In this document: positions 8,187-17,369 of the stretch, one piece after another
How positions within the stretch are numbered: position 1 is the first letter of the stretch
Layout: the number at the start of each line of letters is the position of its first letter
From: an uncultured Verrucomicrobiae bacterium
GTDB taxonomy: Bacteria; Verrucomicrobiota; Verrucomicrobiia; Limisphaerales; UBA1100
DNA: 64,000 nt
Assembly: GCA_937775205.1 (NCBI GenBank)
Contig: CALKBX010000023.1
Coordinates: 1 to 64,000, forward strand
Direction of reading: 5' to 3'
Notes under the pieces: model-generated
The model's database searches: none
Seen by the model: the letters and a program-made list of their open reading frames with translations, nothing else
What the model was told of the DNA's origin: nothing
Program-made: the position numbers and the translations under genes

Positions 8187-10091
8187 ATGCGCTTTTTTCT
8201 CTTTCTACTGGCAACGTGGTGTGTCGCGGTGTGCACGGCGAATCAACCGAACATTCTTTGGATTACCGCTGAGGACATGAGCGCGACGCTCGGTTGCTAT
8301 GGCGACAAGTACGCCACCACGCCGAACATCGACAAGCTCGCCACCGAGAGTGTGCGATACACGAAGGCGTTTGCGAGTGCGCCGGTGTGTTCGCCTTCGC
8401 GGTCGTGTTTGATTACGGGATGTTATCCCACTTCCCTTTGCACGCAGCAGATGCGGTCGGGGTTTGCGATTCCCAAAACGATGCGTGGGTTTCCGGCATT
8501 GCTGCGGGCGCGCGGGTTTTACACAAGCAATAATGTTAAGACCGATTACAACACCGGCAACTACGCGGACATCATCAAGCACTCGTGGAACGAAAGCAGC
8601 GCTACCGCGCATTGGCGCAAGCGCGCCGACAAGGAGCGACCGTTCTTCAGCATTTTTAATCTGATGACCTCGCATCAGAGCCGCACGATGGTTTGGCCGT
8701 ACGCGCGTTTTCAAAAAGAGGTGCAGAGCAAACTTTCACCCAGCGAAATCCATGACCCCGCCAAGGTGTTGTTGCCTCCGTATTATCCGGACACGCCGCT
8801 CATCCGGCGCGAGGTCGCGCGCTTTTACGATTGCGTCACGGCGATGGACAAAGAGGTCGGCGCCATCCTGCAACAGCTCGCAGACGATGGCCTCGCCGAA
8901 AACACCATCGTCTTTTTTTACAGCGACCACGGCAGCGGCATGCCCCGCCACAAACGCGCGCTGCTCGATAGTGGAATGCACGTGCCACTCATGATTCGCT
9001 TCCCCAAAAAATGGCAGCACCTCGCGACCGGCAAACCTGGCACCACCACCGACCGCCTCGTGAGCTTTGTCGACTACGCCCCCACCGTGCTAAGTCTCAC
9101 CGGCATCCCAATTCCTGAAGCCATGCAGGGGCAGCCATTCCTCGGCCCAAAAAACACGCGACCTCGCCGGTACGTCTTTGGCCATCGCGACCGCGTCGAT
9201 GAAGTGCGCGACCTCGCCCGATCCGTGCGCGATGGGCGCTATCTTTACATTCGCAACTACATGCCGCACCTCGGCTACAATCAACCGACGGTATGGCCCG
9301 ACAACGGCGAAATCCGCCACGAATTTTATCGGCTCACCGACGAGGAAAAAATGACCGCCCCCCAATGGCATTTCGCCGCCCCCACGCGCGCGGTCGAGGA
9401 GCTCTACGATTGCCAAGTCGACCCGCAAAACCTCCGCAACCTCGCCGACTCCAGAAAACACCAAGCCATCCTCAACCGCCTTCGCGCCGCCCATCGCAAA
9501 CACATCCGCGACACCGTCGACCTCGGCTTCCTGCCCGAAAGCGAGGCCTGGGAAATGTTTAGTGAAAAAACAGGTTGGGAACTCGGCCAAGGCGGCAATG
9601 TGAAAATGGGCGCCATCCACCGTGCCGCCGCCCAAGTGGGCATCGCCGACGAAGCCGCCCTCGCCAAAAATCTATCTTCGCCCAACGCCAGCATCCGCTA
9701 CTGGGGTGCCATTGGCCTTGCGCATCGCAAAGCATTGCGTATCGAAACGAAGCAACAACTCCGCAAAGCGCTGGGCGATCCCTCCCCCGCCGTCCGCATC
9801 GAAGCCGCCAACACCCTCGCTCGCAACGGCATACCCAACCCCGCCATCCGCGCGCTCATTAAGGATCTCGCCCACGAAAACCTAATCATCGTCAGCCACG
9901 CCGCCCGCACCATCGAGCTGCTCGGCGAACAGGCCATCGCCGCCAAAACTCCGATGGAAGCCGCCCTTATCCGCGCCGAAAAAATCCGCCCGCCCGACCT
10001 CTCCCCCGTAATCGTCCTCCCCGGAGACAAAGACCTCGCCATGTTCGTCGCCTTCTCCTGCCGCGCATTCCTGACAAAGTTGGGGAAGTAG
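8187..10091 (+). CDS. Sulfatase with C-terminal HEAT-like repeats
   Basis: Type I sulfatase of 634 residues. ATG 8187 gives a signal peptide (FFLFLLATWCVAVCTA); longer in-frame starts lack one. The catalytic domain covers about 20-480: WITAEDMSATLGCYGD metal site, formylglycine motif C68-S-P-S-R, and YSDHGSGMPRHKRALLDSG with metal-binding Asp/His and lysine. After about residue 490 the chain turns into helical repeats (LAKNLSSPNASIRYWGAIGL, LGDPSPAVRIEAANTLARNG) matching HEAT/PBS-lyase repeats, giving an extra domain of about 130 residues. Formylglycine activation would need a maturase, none of which is certain in this window. It lies upstream of an acetylesterase gene (7-base gap), consistent with co-transcription and joint attack on sulfated, acetylated glycans; the exact substrate is unknown. 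Confidence 0.9.
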   Translation: MRFFLFLLATWCVAVCTANQPNILWITAEDMSATLGCYGDKYATTPNIDKLATESVRYTKAFASAPVCSPSRSCLITGCYPTSLCTQQMRSGFAIPKTMRGFPALLRARGFYTSNNVKTDYNTGNYADIIKHSWNESSATAHWRKRADKERPFFSIFNLMTSHQSRTMVWPYARFQKEVQSKLSPSEIHDPAKVLLPPYYPDTPLIRREVARFYDCVTAMDKEVGAILQQLADDGLAENTIVFFYSDHGSGMPRHKRALLDSGMHVPLMIRFPKKWQHLATGKPGTTTDRLVSFVDYAPTVLSLTGIPIPEAMQGQPFLGPKNTRPRRYVFGHRDRVDEVRDLARSVRDGRYLYIRNYMPHLGYNQPTVWPDNGEIRHEFYRLTDEEKMTAPQWHFAAPTRAVEELYDCQVDPQNLRNLADSRKHQAILNRLRAAHRKHIRDTVDLGFLPESEAWEMFSEKTGWELGQGGNVKMGAIHRAAAQVGIADEAALAKNLSSPNASIRYWGAIGLAHRKALRIETKQQLRKALGDPSPAVRIEAANTLARNGIPNPAIRALIKDLAHENLIIVSHAARTIELLGEQAIAAKTPMEAALIRAEKIRPPDLSPVIVLPGDKDLAMFVAFSCRAFLTKLGK

Positions 10092-10098
10092 GTTCTCC

Positions 10099-11625
10099 AT
10101 GAGAAAATCATTTGTAGCCTTTGTCACAGCCTTCATCTTTTCATGCGCGGCGTATGTATCTGCTGCGGTCCACCCAGTCAAAATTTTCTCTGACCACATG
10201 GTGCTGCAGCGCGAACTGCCGGTGCCCATCTGGGGCAAAGGGGATGTAGGAAAAGTGGTCACAGTTCAATTCGCCGGCCAGTCAGTGAAGACAATGACTG
10301 ATCTTGCGGGTCACTGGAAAGTGTGGCTCAAGCCCATGAAAGCTAACAGCACTGGACGCAAGCTCAAGATAAGCAGTGGTGAAGATACCGTCATCATTCG
10401 TGATGTGCTGGTGGGGGAAGTGTGGTTTTCCGGTGGCCAATCCAACATGGGCTACACCGTCCGTGGTATGGCACGCCGTTTGCCCGAGGGCAAAGCGTTG
10501 GCTGACGCAGCAGACTTCAACGGCATTCGTTACCGCAAGGTGAACGAGAAAAATTCACCCACACCGCAGGCCGATCTTACCGGTGGTAGTTGGTTGGTTT
10601 GCAACCCCAAGACTGTGCACGGCATTTCCGGCGTGGGTTTCGTGTACGCGCGGCGCTTGCATCTGGAACTTAAGGTGCCCATTGGCATCATTGACTGCTC
10701 GTGGGGCGGTACACCGATTGAGCCATATATTCCTGCCGAAGCATTTACCGGTCACCCGACCCTTGAACGATTGGTCGCACTAGCCAAGGTTGGTGATGTT
10801 GAATCCATCAAGAAAATGCGTGGTGGCACCTTCGTGCGCAGCCCTGCGTGGCTGGCCGGGGCAATCTATAATGGCCGCATCGCACCGGTTGCGCCCTACG
10901 CCATCCGCGGCGCCCTCTGGTATCAGGCTGAATCCAACTGCGGCACTGGCGAAGACCCGCGCGATTACGCGCACAAAATGCGCGCACTGATTAATGGTTG
11001 GCGAAGCGTATGGAACCGCCCGGATCTCCCATTCTACTATGTGCAACTGCCCCAATGGCGCAGCTACGCATGGACGTATGCCCGTGAAGAACAGCGACGG
11101 GCGATGGATGTCAAAAACACTGGCATGGCCGTCACCGTTGATCTGGATTTTCACAACGACATTCATCCGCCCAACAAGATTGATGTGGGCGAACGTCTGG
11201 CTCGCTGGCCCTTGGCAAAGGTCTATTCACGCAAGATCCACTTCAGCGGACCTTTGTACCGGGCAATCACGATCAAGACCGGAGCCATCCACGTTGCATT
11301 CGATCACGCAAACGAAGGACTCATGATCGGTAAGGCAGGCGTGGGCAAGGTTACTGAATTGAAGGACGGAACACTGAATGGGTTTGAGGTGGCGGACAAG
11401 GCAGGGGCATGGCACCCGGCCAAGGCAGTCATTCAGGGTAAAGGCGTGGTGGTGAGGAGCGACGCAGTCAAAGAGCCGGTTGCGTTACGTTACGCCTGCC
11501 ACCCACAAGCGCCCAAGGATCGGCCTTGGAATCTGTACAATAAAGCTGGCCTACCCGCATCCCCCTTCTGCTCAGACTGGAGCAAGATGCCCTACGATCC
11601 AGACCGCAACCCGATTTCGAAGTAG
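10099..11625 (+). CDS. Sialate O-acetylesterase-like SGNH esterase
   Basis: Exported carbohydrate O-acetylesterase of 508 residues (SASA/DUF303 type). It starts 7 bases after the sulfatase stop. Signal peptide 1-22; N-terminal sandwich with HMVLQRELPVPIWGKG; SGNH block GGQSNM (nucleophile S115) after LVGEVWFS; GALWYQAESN (block III-like); and NDIHPPNKIDVGERLA, the Asp-x-His catalytic segment. The family removes acetyl groups from sialic acid or, in PVC bacteria, probably from acetylated plant or algal polysaccharides. It is clearly paralogous to the gene on the other strand at 11782-13251. Family assignment is firm, substrate is not. Confidence 0.9.
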   Translation: MRKSFVAFVTAFIFSCAAYVSAAVHPVKIFSDHMVLQRELPVPIWGKGDVGKVVTVQFAGQSVKTMTDLAGHWKVWLKPMKANSTGRKLKISSGEDTVIIRDVLVGEVWFSGGQSNMGYTVRGMARRLPEGKALADAADFNGIRYRKVNEKNSPTPQADLTGGSWLVCNPKTVHGISGVGFVYARRLHLELKVPIGIIDCSWGGTPIEPYIPAEAFTGHPTLERLVALAKVGDVESIKKMRGGTFVRSPAWLAGAIYNGRIAPVAPYAIRGALWYQAESNCGTGEDPRDYAHKMRALINGWRSVWNRPDLPFYYVQLPQWRSYAWTYAREEQRRAMDVKNTGMAVTVDLDFHNDIHPPNKIDVGERLARWPLAKVYSRKIHFSGPLYRAITIKTGAIHVAFDHANEGLMIGKAGVGKVTELKDGTLNGFEVADKAGAWHPAKAVIQGKGVVVRSDAVKEPVALRYACHPQAPKDRPWNLYNKAGLPASPFCSDWSKMPYDPDRNPISK

Positions 11626-11781
11626 TGTGTGATGGGAATCGAACCCAACGAACATCAAATCCCGCGTTTTCAGGGGTTTTTCCGCCAGATCATAGGTTTC
11701 ACCCGCCAAACCATGGGCTAATCACGTCGATTCATGTGCAGGTTTTGCCCCTTGACGACAAGGCGACTAATCTGCGGATTA

Positions 11782-13251
11782 CTACCAACCGTCGGTTCGG
11801 AAGGGGCTGGCGGGGATACCTTCCTTGTTATAGAGATTGGCTTTCGCGGGGTTCATGGTGTAGCCGTAACGAACGGCAACCGGCTTGGGGACGTCCGATG
11901 ATTTGACGACCACAGTTTCCCCGTCGATGGTGGCCTCGGCCCAGAACCATTTCTTGTCTTCACCGGCAATGGCGAAATGCTCCAGCTTGCCGCCCTTTAC
12001 TTCCGCGGTGGGCTCCAGCTTGGTCTTCTTGCCAACCATCAGGCCTTTGCCAACGTGGTCGAACGAGAGGTGGATGGCATTTCCTTTGATCTTGTGGCTC
12101 TTGTAAAGCGGTCCGGTCGGGACCAGATCCTTCTTGCCATAGGTCTGGTGTAGGGCCCATTGGGCGAGGCGCCCGCCCACGTCTTGCTTGTTTCGCGGGT
12201 GGATGTCATTCGGGTTGTGGGCGTCTGCCAAGTCGATAGCAACCGCCATCCCGGTGTGTGGAATGTCGAGCGCTTTGGTTTGTGCTTCGCGGATTTTGGC
12301 CCAACCGTCCCCGCCGGCGGGGTTCTTGTTCGGTTGCCGGAAGTTGGCCAATTGCACCCAATAAAAGGCGAGATCCTTGTTCTGGAAAACTTTTCGCCAG
12401 CCATTCACCAGCGCATGTTTCTTGTGGTAGTAGGTGACGCCTTCGCTGCCGTTGGATTCGCCTTGGTACCAAATTCCGCCGCGCATCGCGAAAGGCGCCA
12501 GCGGGTGAACCATCGAGTTGTAAATAGCAGAGGGAGAGCCACCGCCGACCTTGGTGTCAGCTTTATAGTTTTTCACCTGATCAGCAATCTTGGAAAGTTC
12601 AGGAACCGACTCGAAGCCAGCCAAAGTCGTCCATGGCTCAATGCGTGTGCCACCCCAATTGGAGCCAACCAAACCGACCGGCACGCCCAGTTCCTTTTGC
12701 AAACGGCGCCCAAAGAAATAGCCAACCGCGCTGAAGCCGGTTGCCGATTTCGGGTTGCACACCTGCCAACTGCCGGCGCCTTTTTCCTTGGGCAAAGGGC
12801 TGGTGGTATGGCCGGGCACATTGAAGAGCCGGATCTGCGGGTGATCCGCAGCCGCAACTTCTTCTTTCGCGTTCATCGACGAACGAAGAGCCCACTCCAT
12901 GTTCGATTGGCCCGAGCAAATCCACACCTCACCGACCAGCACGTTGTCGAGGGAGATCTTATTATTGCCGGTCACGATCAGGCTGTTGGCCTTACTGTTG
13001 GCCTTAAGCGGGTCGAGCTTCACCATCCACTTTCCATCGTCGCCCGCCTTGGTGGTCTTGGTTTGGCCGGCAAAGGTGACCGAGACTTTTTCGCCCGCAT
13101 CAGCCCAACCCCAAACGGGCACGGGCAAGTCGCGTTGCAAGACCATACCGCTGCCAAGAACCGGCGGCAAAGTGACATCGGCCGAGGCTGTAAAGGCAAC
13201 GGTCAGAAGGGTCAGAAAAGTTAAACAGCGGTTCAGTATATGGAATTTCAT
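11782..13251 (-). CDS. Sialate O-acetylesterase-like SGNH esterase (second copy)
   Basis: Paralogue of the convergent 10099-11625 gene, 489 residues. ATG 13251 places the signal peptide (LTFLTLLTVAFTASA) at the N-terminus; an upstream in-frame ATG at 13278 adds a hydrophilic extension. Conserved blocks: MVLQRDLPVPVWGWADAG, VGEVWICSGQSNMEW (nucleophile S116), GGIWYQGESNGSEG, and DIHPRNKQDVGGRLAQWAL with the catalytic Asp-His pair. The intergenic 11626-11781 between the two convergent esterases shows no gene and no convincing terminator. Expected periplasmic or extracellular O-deacetylation of glycans. Confidence 0.9.
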   Translation of the reverse strand: MKFHILNRCLTFLTLLTVAFTASADVTLPPVLGSGMVLQRDLPVPVWGWADAGEKVSVTFAGQTKTTKAGDDGKWMVKLDPLKANSKANSLIVTGNNKISLDNVLVGEVWICSGQSNMEWALRSSMNAKEEVAAADHPQIRLFNVPGHTTSPLPKEKGAGSWQVCNPKSATGFSAVGYFFGRRLQKELGVPVGLVGSNWGGTRIEPWTTLAGFESVPELSKIADQVKNYKADTKVGGGSPSAIYNSMVHPLAPFAMRGGIWYQGESNGSEGVTYYHKKHALVNGWRKVFQNKDLAFYWVQLANFRQPNKNPAGGDGWAKIREAQTKALDIPHTGMAVAIDLADAHNPNDIHPRNKQDVGGRLAQWALHQTYGKKDLVPTGPLYKSHKIKGNAIHLSFDHVGKGLMVGKKTKLEPTAEVKGGKLEHFAIAGEDKKWFWAEATIDGETVVVKSSDVPKPVAVRYGYTMNPAKANLYNKEGIPASPFRTDGW

Positions 13252-13530
13252 AGTAATAGAGTTTCGGTTTGTATGCACTGGTGTCTTGGCAAGACGTTAA
13301 AGTCTTGAACCCTTCTCGGCAAAACAAAAAAATTAGAAACTTCACGGCATATTTGGAAGGAGAGTTGCCTTCCACCTGGAAATTACCCGAGACTATCTGG
13401 GCTTTCCTGAATCAGGATGGTGGAATGGGTTTTCTGTAACCTTATTGCTCTTGCGGCTGTAAGCTCTTTAAACTTAAGGCTATTGCCTGAGGGGGGTGGC
13501 TTGAGCTAAGCTATCCCCACAAAAACTATT

Positions 13531-14877
13531 ATGAAAAATGTAATTCTGATGTTGGCGGCTGCGGCGATAGCCTCGGGTGCGACGTTTTTGCTGGTTTCCA
13601 CCGGAAAATTCTCAACGCAAGAAGAGGCAGTGAAGGATTTGGCGCGCGAGCACGGTGAGGCGCAAGCGGGGATGCGCAACGAATTGAATGCAGCGAAAGC
13701 GCAGCGGCCGGTGATTATAACAGTGAGCGACAATGAGGGCGAAGAGCCCACGGTGGCGACGGTGGGGGAAATCCTGACGCGCTTGCAGGAATTGAAGTCG
13801 GGCGACAAACGCGTGAAACGCCGTGCGGTGTATTACTTGGAATCGCTGGTGGACCGCGGGGATGCAGCGCTACCGGCCATCGCGGAGTTCTTGGAACAGA
13901 ATGTGGACTTAGAATTACAGTCGCTGGGCGACCCCAAGTCGCAACCGGCCAAGGAACAGAAGATTAGAGGAGGCAAGGGCGGAGATAAGAAGGAATCCAA
14001 GGGACTGGTAAAAAATGGGGCCAAGAAACTGGTGAAAGGTAGCGGCAAAGAGGGGAAGCAACCCACGGCGGCGGCGTGGAATTATTTCCGGCCTTTCCCG
14101 AAGCCGAACGATTCATTTCCAGCTACGCTGAGGCTGGGGTTGCTGGAAGTCGTGACGGCCATTGGCTCGACGCAGGCGGAGAAGCTATTGCTGAAGATTT
14201 TGGAAAACACCGGGCGCGGGGTAGAGGTTGCGTATCTCGAGATCGCCCTGCAGGACATCGCACGCGACCTGTATGTGGATGAAATTCTTGAAGCCACCCG
14301 CCGATTACTTGCCGCACTTCCGCCTGTCACAGATGATTCAATGGCGGTAGATCGCCGCGCCAAAGGTTATCTGTATGCAATCCTCGTGAAATATAAGGAC
14401 CTTGTGTTTGTGGACACAGCCAAGACGCTGCTCATCACCGCCGATGGTCGGCTCGATGGCGATGTGCTTCGCTATTTGCGGCAGGTATTGGGTGCGGATG
14501 CGATGCCGGTTTTTCATACGGTAATGAATGACGAACGACTCACAGATGAGCTGGACCGCTATGCCATCCGCGACGCCATCCTCCGGCACATCGGCACCGA
14601 CCCACAAGCGGACGTTTTGCTAATGCAGACCGTGCGGGAAGGGATGGCCCAACAGGAGGAAGGCGAGGCTTTCAGATGGGGCCCCATAAAATTGCCACTC
14701 AGCGCGCTGATGCAGGGCGTTAATGAGGTACCTGCACAAAATATCGCTAACCGCCGCGAGTTGATTGAAAATCTACGCGAAGAATTCGACCACCCTCAAC
14801 TCAACGGAGTCCTGAACAAAATGGATGCCGGCCTCGAGGCTGCCCAGCAAGGGATTATTCAGGGCGGCGGCAAGTGA
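13531..14877 (+). CDS. Exported or anchored protein with HEAT-like helices, unknown function
   Basis: 448 residues; not assigned to a named family. An N-terminal hydrophobic segment (ILMLAAAAIASGATFLLV) is a signal anchor or signal peptide. It is followed by a charged helical stretch (30-75), a short repeat with LKSGDKRVKRRAVYYLES resembling a HEAT helix pair, and a Lys/Gly-rich linker (about 140-180). The remainder is helical, with LGLLEVVTAIGSTQAEKLLL and LQDIARDLYVDEILEATRRLL suggesting further HEAT-like pairs. It precedes the ankyrin lipoprotein by 76 bases on the same strand. A scaffold or binding role is guessed from repeat architecture only. A TTGCCT/TAAGCT pair lies upstream, with about 18 bases between the -10 and ATG. 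Confidence 0.75.
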   Translation: MKNVILMLAAAAIASGATFLLVSTGKFSTQEEAVKDLAREHGEAQAGMRNELNAAKAQRPVIITVSDNEGEEPTVATVGEILTRLQELKSGDKRVKRRAVYYLESLVDRGDAALPAIAEFLEQNVDLELQSLGDPKSQPAKEQKIRGGKGGDKKESKGLVKNGAKKLVKGSGKEGKQPTAAAWNYFRPFPKPNDSFPATLRLGLLEVVTAIGSTQAEKLLLKILENTGRGVEVAYLEIALQDIARDLYVDEILEATRRLLAALPPVTDDSMAVDRRAKGYLYAILVKYKDLVFVDTAKTLLITADGRLDGDVLRYLRQVLGADAMPVFHTVMNDERLTDELDRYAIRDAILRHIGTDPQADVLLMQTVREGMAQQEEGEAFRWGPIKLPLSALMQGVNEVPAQNIANRRELIENLREEFDHPQLNGVLNKMDAGLEAAQQGIIQGGGK

Positions 14878-14953
14878 ACTTCGAGAAAAAATTTGCAACC
14901 AAAACCATCAGTCAAGCGTAGTGAGAGTAACAAGGTGCACTGAATTTAAAAAA

Positions 14954-15499
14954 ATGAAACAACTACTCATAACCCCATTGATTGCCACGCTTCTGATTGG
15001 CTGCGGCAAGAAAGAAGAAGAAACCTCGAAACCAGCCCCACCCGATGTGGAAGTCTTCAAGGCAGCAGGTGAAGGGAATCTTGAGGCACTCAAGCAACAT
15101 ATCGCAGCCGGCACCGACCTGAATCAGCGTTCGACGGACGGTCAAAAATCCACCCTGCTGATAACGGCTGCCGCCTTCGGGCATGTGGAAGCGACCAAGG
15201 CGCTTATTGAAGCCAAGGCGGACTTGAACCTCCAAAACAAGGATGGCAGTACCGCATTGCATACGGCCGCGTTCCTGTGTCACCCCGAGATCGTGGAGGC
15301 ACTCCTGAAGGCGGGCGCGGATAAGGCAATCAAAACCAATACAGGTGCAACCGCACTTGATGGAGCACAAGCACCTTGGGATGATATGAAGCCTATCTAT
15401 GACCTTTTAAACACATTCATCTACAAACCGAGTGGCATCCCATTGGATTATAATCGAATCCAGCAGACTCGGCCCAAGATCGCCGAAATGTTGCGTTAG
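14954..15499 (+). CDS. Ankyrin-repeat lipoprotein
   Basis: 181-residue lipoprotein: MKQLLITPLIATLLIGCGKK is a signal peptide with lipobox LIGC (lipidated Cys near 17). The mature part is mostly ankyrin repeats: AAGEGNLEALKQHIAAGTDL, TAAAFGHVEATKALIEAKA, DGSTALHTAAFLCHPEIVEA, NTGATALDGA. A distinctive tail (IPLDYNRIQQTRPKIAEML) follows. ATG 14954 is chosen because upstream in-frame codons are not signal-like. The whole mature domain, including the tail, recurs inside the next gene's acyltransferase, and most aligned positions match by eye, so one derives from the other or both from a recent common source. Anchored in the inner or outer membrane facing the periplasm; the binding partner is unknown. 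Confidence 0.9.
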   Translation: MKQLLITPLIATLLIGCGKKEEETSKPAPPDVEVFKAAGEGNLEALKQHIAAGTDLNQRSTDGQKSTLLITAAAFGHVEATKALIEAKADLNLQNKDGSTALHTAAFLCHPEIVEALLKAGADKAIKTNTGATALDGAQAPWDDMKPIYDLLNTFIYKPSGIPLDYNRIQQTRPKIAEMLR

Positions 15500-15515
15500 C
15501 ACTGGGTAACTTTTT

Positions 15516-17288
15516 GTGGAGCAATCTCCTGTCATTGAGTCCACACCGCTTCCGTCGGTGTTGGAAAAGAAACGCTACCATGACCTGGACGCGTTGCGGG
15601 CCTTCGCGATGCTGCTGGGCATTGTACTGCACGGAGCCCTCTCGTTTTTTCCCGTGCCCATTTGGCCGGCGCAGGATTTGCAGCAACCGGAGATCAATGT
15701 GCCCGCCGTACTGGCCGCGCCGCTCGAAAGCGCAGGACTCAAAGTGCCGGCAGACTACAGCCCTTACGAATTTATGCTGCATGCCATTCACGGCTTTCGC
15801 TTACCTTTGTTTTTTTTGGTGAGTGGATTTTTCACGGCGATGCTTTGGAGGAATCGTGGACTCAAGCAACTGGCTAAACATCGTGCCAAGCGGATTCTCC
15901 TGCCCCTTGCCATCTTCGTGCCCATTATCTGGATACTCATTATTCCCGTGGCCATTTATGGTGGTGCTAAAAAGGAGGAGGTAAGAAAACTGCGTGCTCA
16001 GTCAGCCAAGGTAGTTCAACCGAAGGCAAAGCCCCGGGCAAAAAATGATCCTCAGGCTCCAATCGATATCGGTAAGGCCGCAGGCAACGGAAACCTCGAG
16101 GCGATTGAGAGGCACATCAAGGCGGGCACGGGTTTGAATCAGCGCGGGCCCGATCAATCCACCCCACTCATGACTGCAGCCACCTTCGGCCGAGTGGAGG
16201 TTGCCAAGGCATTGATTGAGGCCGGTGCGGATCTGAATATGAAGAGCAAGGATGGTTCAACCGCTATGTTGATTGCATCATTCTTTGCCCATCCTGAAAT
16301 TGTCGAGGCACTACTGGAAGCGGAAGCAGACCCAAATATCAGGAATAATGATGGAGCAACTGCTTTGGATGTGGCTCAAATGCCATGGGAACAAATTAAA
16401 CCTATTTACGATTATGTGGGCCCGATCATGAGCCCGACTGGACTTAAACTGGATTACGAACGGATCCGGGAAACCCGCCCGAAAATTGCAGCAATGCTCA
16501 AGGAAAAGGGGGCGGAAGAGGGAGGGGGCGTCGAGGCCGGTCTCGAAGGATTGGTGATGCTGATTTTTTTCGCGCCGGTGTTTCACCATCTCTGGTTTCT
16601 TTATTATCTGATCTGGTTAGTGCTGGGGTTCATTGCGATCACGTGGTTGCTGGGAAAACTCAAGTGGAAGGCATTACCTGATTGGGTGGTTACTTCGCCC
16701 CTGCGCTTGTTTTGGCTGCTGCCGGTTACCTTTCTAGCACAGTTGTTGATGAAGGACAGTTTTGGGCCCGCTACTGCGACCGGTTTCCTCCCTTGGCCGC
16801 CCATTCTGATTTATTACGCTATTTTCTTTCTCTTCGGCGCTATTTGTTTTGGCCGCGATACGTTTGAAACCAAAGTAGGCAAACTGTGGCCGCTTAGCTT
16901 TGTCCTCGCCGTGCCCCCGCTGCTGGCGGGGTTGTGTCTGGTTAAGAGCCAGAACAACGGTCTCCTGTTGGCCGCCTGCTCTGTTGCCTACGCATGGCTG
17001 ATGATCTCCGGTTTCATCGGTTTCTTCCGCCACTTTTTCTCGAGCGAAAATTCGCGCATCCGGTACATCTCCGATTCCTCTTATTGGCTATACATTATGC
17101 ATCTGCCGGTGATCATGTTCTTCCAGGCAATGGTCAGCACTTGGGATATGCCAAGCTTCCCAAAATTCCTGATTGCATGTGCAGCCACAACACTCCCTTT
17201 GCTTTTGATCTACGCATTTGTGGTCCGGTATACCTTTATTGGCACCTTGCTCAATGGCAAGCGCACCCGGGAAAAAACTCGAGCCTAG
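15516..17288 (+). CDS. Acyltransferase-3 membrane protein with an inserted ankyrin domain
   Basis: 590 residues from GTG 15516; the TTG at 15561 (reading LEKKRYHDLDALR) matches the start of its paralogue and is a good alternative. The family transfers acyl groups to extracytoplasmic sugars (OpgC/acyltransferase 3). Segments: TM1 with the family's conserved His (LLGIVLHGAL, H39); TM2 (FRLPLFFLVSGFFTAML); a basic loop (WRNRGLKQLAKHRAKR); TM3 (ILLPLAIFVPIIWILIIPV). Then residues about 185-335 are an ankyrin domain homologous to the upstream lipoprotein, followed by the remaining helices (HHLWFLYYLIWLVLGFI onward). By the positive-inside rule the insert faces the periplasm, the same side as the lipoprotein. 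The paralogue at 17370 has only a short loop here. Fusion or insertion is seen directly; its function is inferred. Confidence 0.9.
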   Translation: MEQSPVIESTPLPSVLEKKRYHDLDALRAFAMLLGIVLHGALSFFPVPIWPAQDLQQPEINVPAVLAAPLESAGLKVPADYSPYEFMLHAIHGFRLPLFFLVSGFFTAMLWRNRGLKQLAKHRAKRILLPLAIFVPIIWILIIPVAIYGGAKKEEVRKLRAQSAKVVQPKAKPRAKNDPQAPIDIGKAAGNGNLEAIERHIKAGTGLNQRGPDQSTPLMTAATFGRVEVAKALIEAGADLNMKSKDGSTAMLIASFFAHPEIVEALLEAEADPNIRNNDGATALDVAQMPWEQIKPIYDYVGPIMSPTGLKLDYERIRETRPKIAAMLKEKGAEEGGGVEAGLEGLVMLIFFAPVFHHLWFLYYLIWLVLGFIAITWLLGKLKWKALPDWVVTSPLRLFWLLPVTFLAQLLMKDSFGPATATGFLPWPPILIYYAIFFLFGAICFGRDTFETKVGKLWPLSFVLAVPPLLAGLCLVKSQNNGLLLAACSVAYAWLMISGFIGFFRHFFSSENSRIRYISDSSYWLYIMHLPVIMFFQAMVSTWDMPSFPKFLIACAATTLPLLLIYAFVVRYTFIGTLLNGKRTREKTRA

Positions 17289-17369
17289 ATATTACTCGCC
17301 TCAAATCATTGACCTTTACGGCTGGTTGTGATTTTAGGGACCTTGGGTTAAGTTGCCCTACCCGACCCC

